Below, piece after piece: positions 51,681 to 52,069 of a stretch of 52,069 bases of DNA. How positions within the stretch are numbered: position 1 is the stretch's first letter; each line of letters begins with the position of its first letter. The DNA comes from Desulfobacterales bacterium (GTDB taxonomy: Bacteria > Desulfobacterota > Desulfobacteria > Desulfobacterales > Desulfobacteraceae), in contig JAGLHT010000015.1 in the NCBI GenBank assembly GCA_023143455.1, forward strand, positions 1 to 52,069, given 5' to 3'. The translations under genes and the position numbers were made by a program. The notes below the pieces were generated by a model, which had not been told where the DNA came from, ran no database searches, and was given only the letters and a program-made list of their open reading frames with translations.

Positions 51681-52069
51681 ATGACTGAACTTATTCCAAT
51701 AATTTCAGAAAATGAAATCAAAAAAAGAATTAGCGAAACTGGCTTTAAAATTTCTAAAGATTATAGAAATAAAAGCCTTGTGCTTATTGGTATTTTAAAG
51801 GGCTCTTTTATATTTCTTGCTGATCTTTCAAGAAAAATCTCAATTGACCATGAAATAGATTTTATCACAGCGGATAGTTATAAGGGGACATCCACCACGG
51901 AAAATGTTATACTAACAAAAAATATTACTATTGATATTGAAAACAAAGACGTATTGCTTATTGAAGATATTGTTGACACAGGAAATACAATATCTGCCTT
52001 GATTGATTATTTTGATTCCTTCAATCCAAGCTCAATAAAAATTTGTTCTCTTATTGACAAACATGAGCG
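51681..52069 (+). CDS. hpt: Hypoxanthine phosphoribosyltransferase, 5' part
   Basis: Begins at ATG 51681, seven bases past the DnaJ-like gene, and runs off the window after about 129 codons. MTELIPIISENEIKKRI, VLIGILKGSFIFLADL, DFITADSYKG and the PRPP loop VLLIEDIVDTGNTISA are diagnostic. It salvages hypoxanthine/guanine to nucleotides. The last 40-50 residues are outside. Confidence 0.93.
   Translation, partial: MTELIPIISENEIKKRISETGFKISKDYRNKSLVLIGILKGSFIFLADLSRKISIDHEIDFITADSYKGTSTTENVILTKNITIDIENKDVLLIEDIVDTGNTISALIDYFDSFNPSSIKICSLIDKHE

Overview
The window is a low-GC (roughly one third G+C by eye) chromosomal segment of a strictly anaerobic proteobacterium-like organism. It is most consistent with a sulfate reducer of the Desulfobacterota (Desulfobacterales/Desulfobacteraceae). 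This rests on gene content: a GcvT-SHMT fusion, anaerobic thiazole synthesis by ThiH, a non-pyrrolysine MttB with its corrinoid protein, FmdE with a FecBCD-type importer, an ADP-forming acyl-CoA synthetase, and many PAS/GAF sensors. Genus cannot be settled from the sequence alone.

Layout. (1) 1-2790 is the integrase-proximal end of a chromosomal integron. intI lies on +, an AT-rich attI/promoter region (1629-1812) is rich in repeats, and a divergent cassette array runs leftward with an isochorismatase-like hydrolase and a HAD hydrolase. Each gene cassette is preceded by an almost identical 164-bp gene-less unit that is itself a large attC-like element. (2) 2854-5502 is a gcvT-glyA fusion. (3) 6167-11537 holds three tandem paralogues with GAF-PAS-DHp architecture and no HATPase domain, divergent from a NifA-like sigma54 activator. 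(4) 11701-16731 is a liv branched-chain amino-acid-type ABC operon whose binding-protein gene is frameshifted. (5) 16790-22014 is a complete thi operon (thiS-G-H-F-D2E-C) read leftward from a promoter and TPP riboswitch. (6) About 22055-22285 is an unassigned long hairpin, probably a minus-strand RNA, followed by a PD-(D/E)XK-like gene. (7) 23158-26696 is fmdE plus a FecBCD-like importer, with a terminator hairpin in its leader. (8) 26987-29758 is a GntR regulator with trpB-trpA. (9) 29759-33295 contains a hybrid sensor kinase bordered on both sides by gene debris: a broken sensor N-terminus, a receiver fragment and an enoyl-CoA hydratase fragment. (10) 33309-43508 carries acyl-CoA dehydrogenase, a DUF362 protein, an alpha/beta hydrolase, a hexapeptide acyltransferase, a TetR regulator with an acyl-CoA synthetase, an AI-2E-type permease and ApbE. 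(11) 43517-47683 is a truncated ferritin, the corrinoid protein and MttB-family methyltransferase pair, a SAM methyltransferase and a MarR regulator. (12) 47829-52069 is housekeeping: a TIGR01212 radical SAM protein, mnmG, a CbpA/DnaJ-like protein and the start of hpt.

How the parts fit. One-carbon chemistry recurs: GcvT-SHMT on methylene-tetrahydrofolate, the corrinoid methyltransferase pair feeding methyl groups, and thiamine synthesis. The most unusual parts are the 164-bp three-way-junction attC units, the three kinase-like proteins without an ATPase domain, and the long hairpin upstream of the thi promoter.

No tRNA, rRNA, CRISPR array or intact insertion sequence was recognised. All functional names come from reading motifs by eye; no database search was run.
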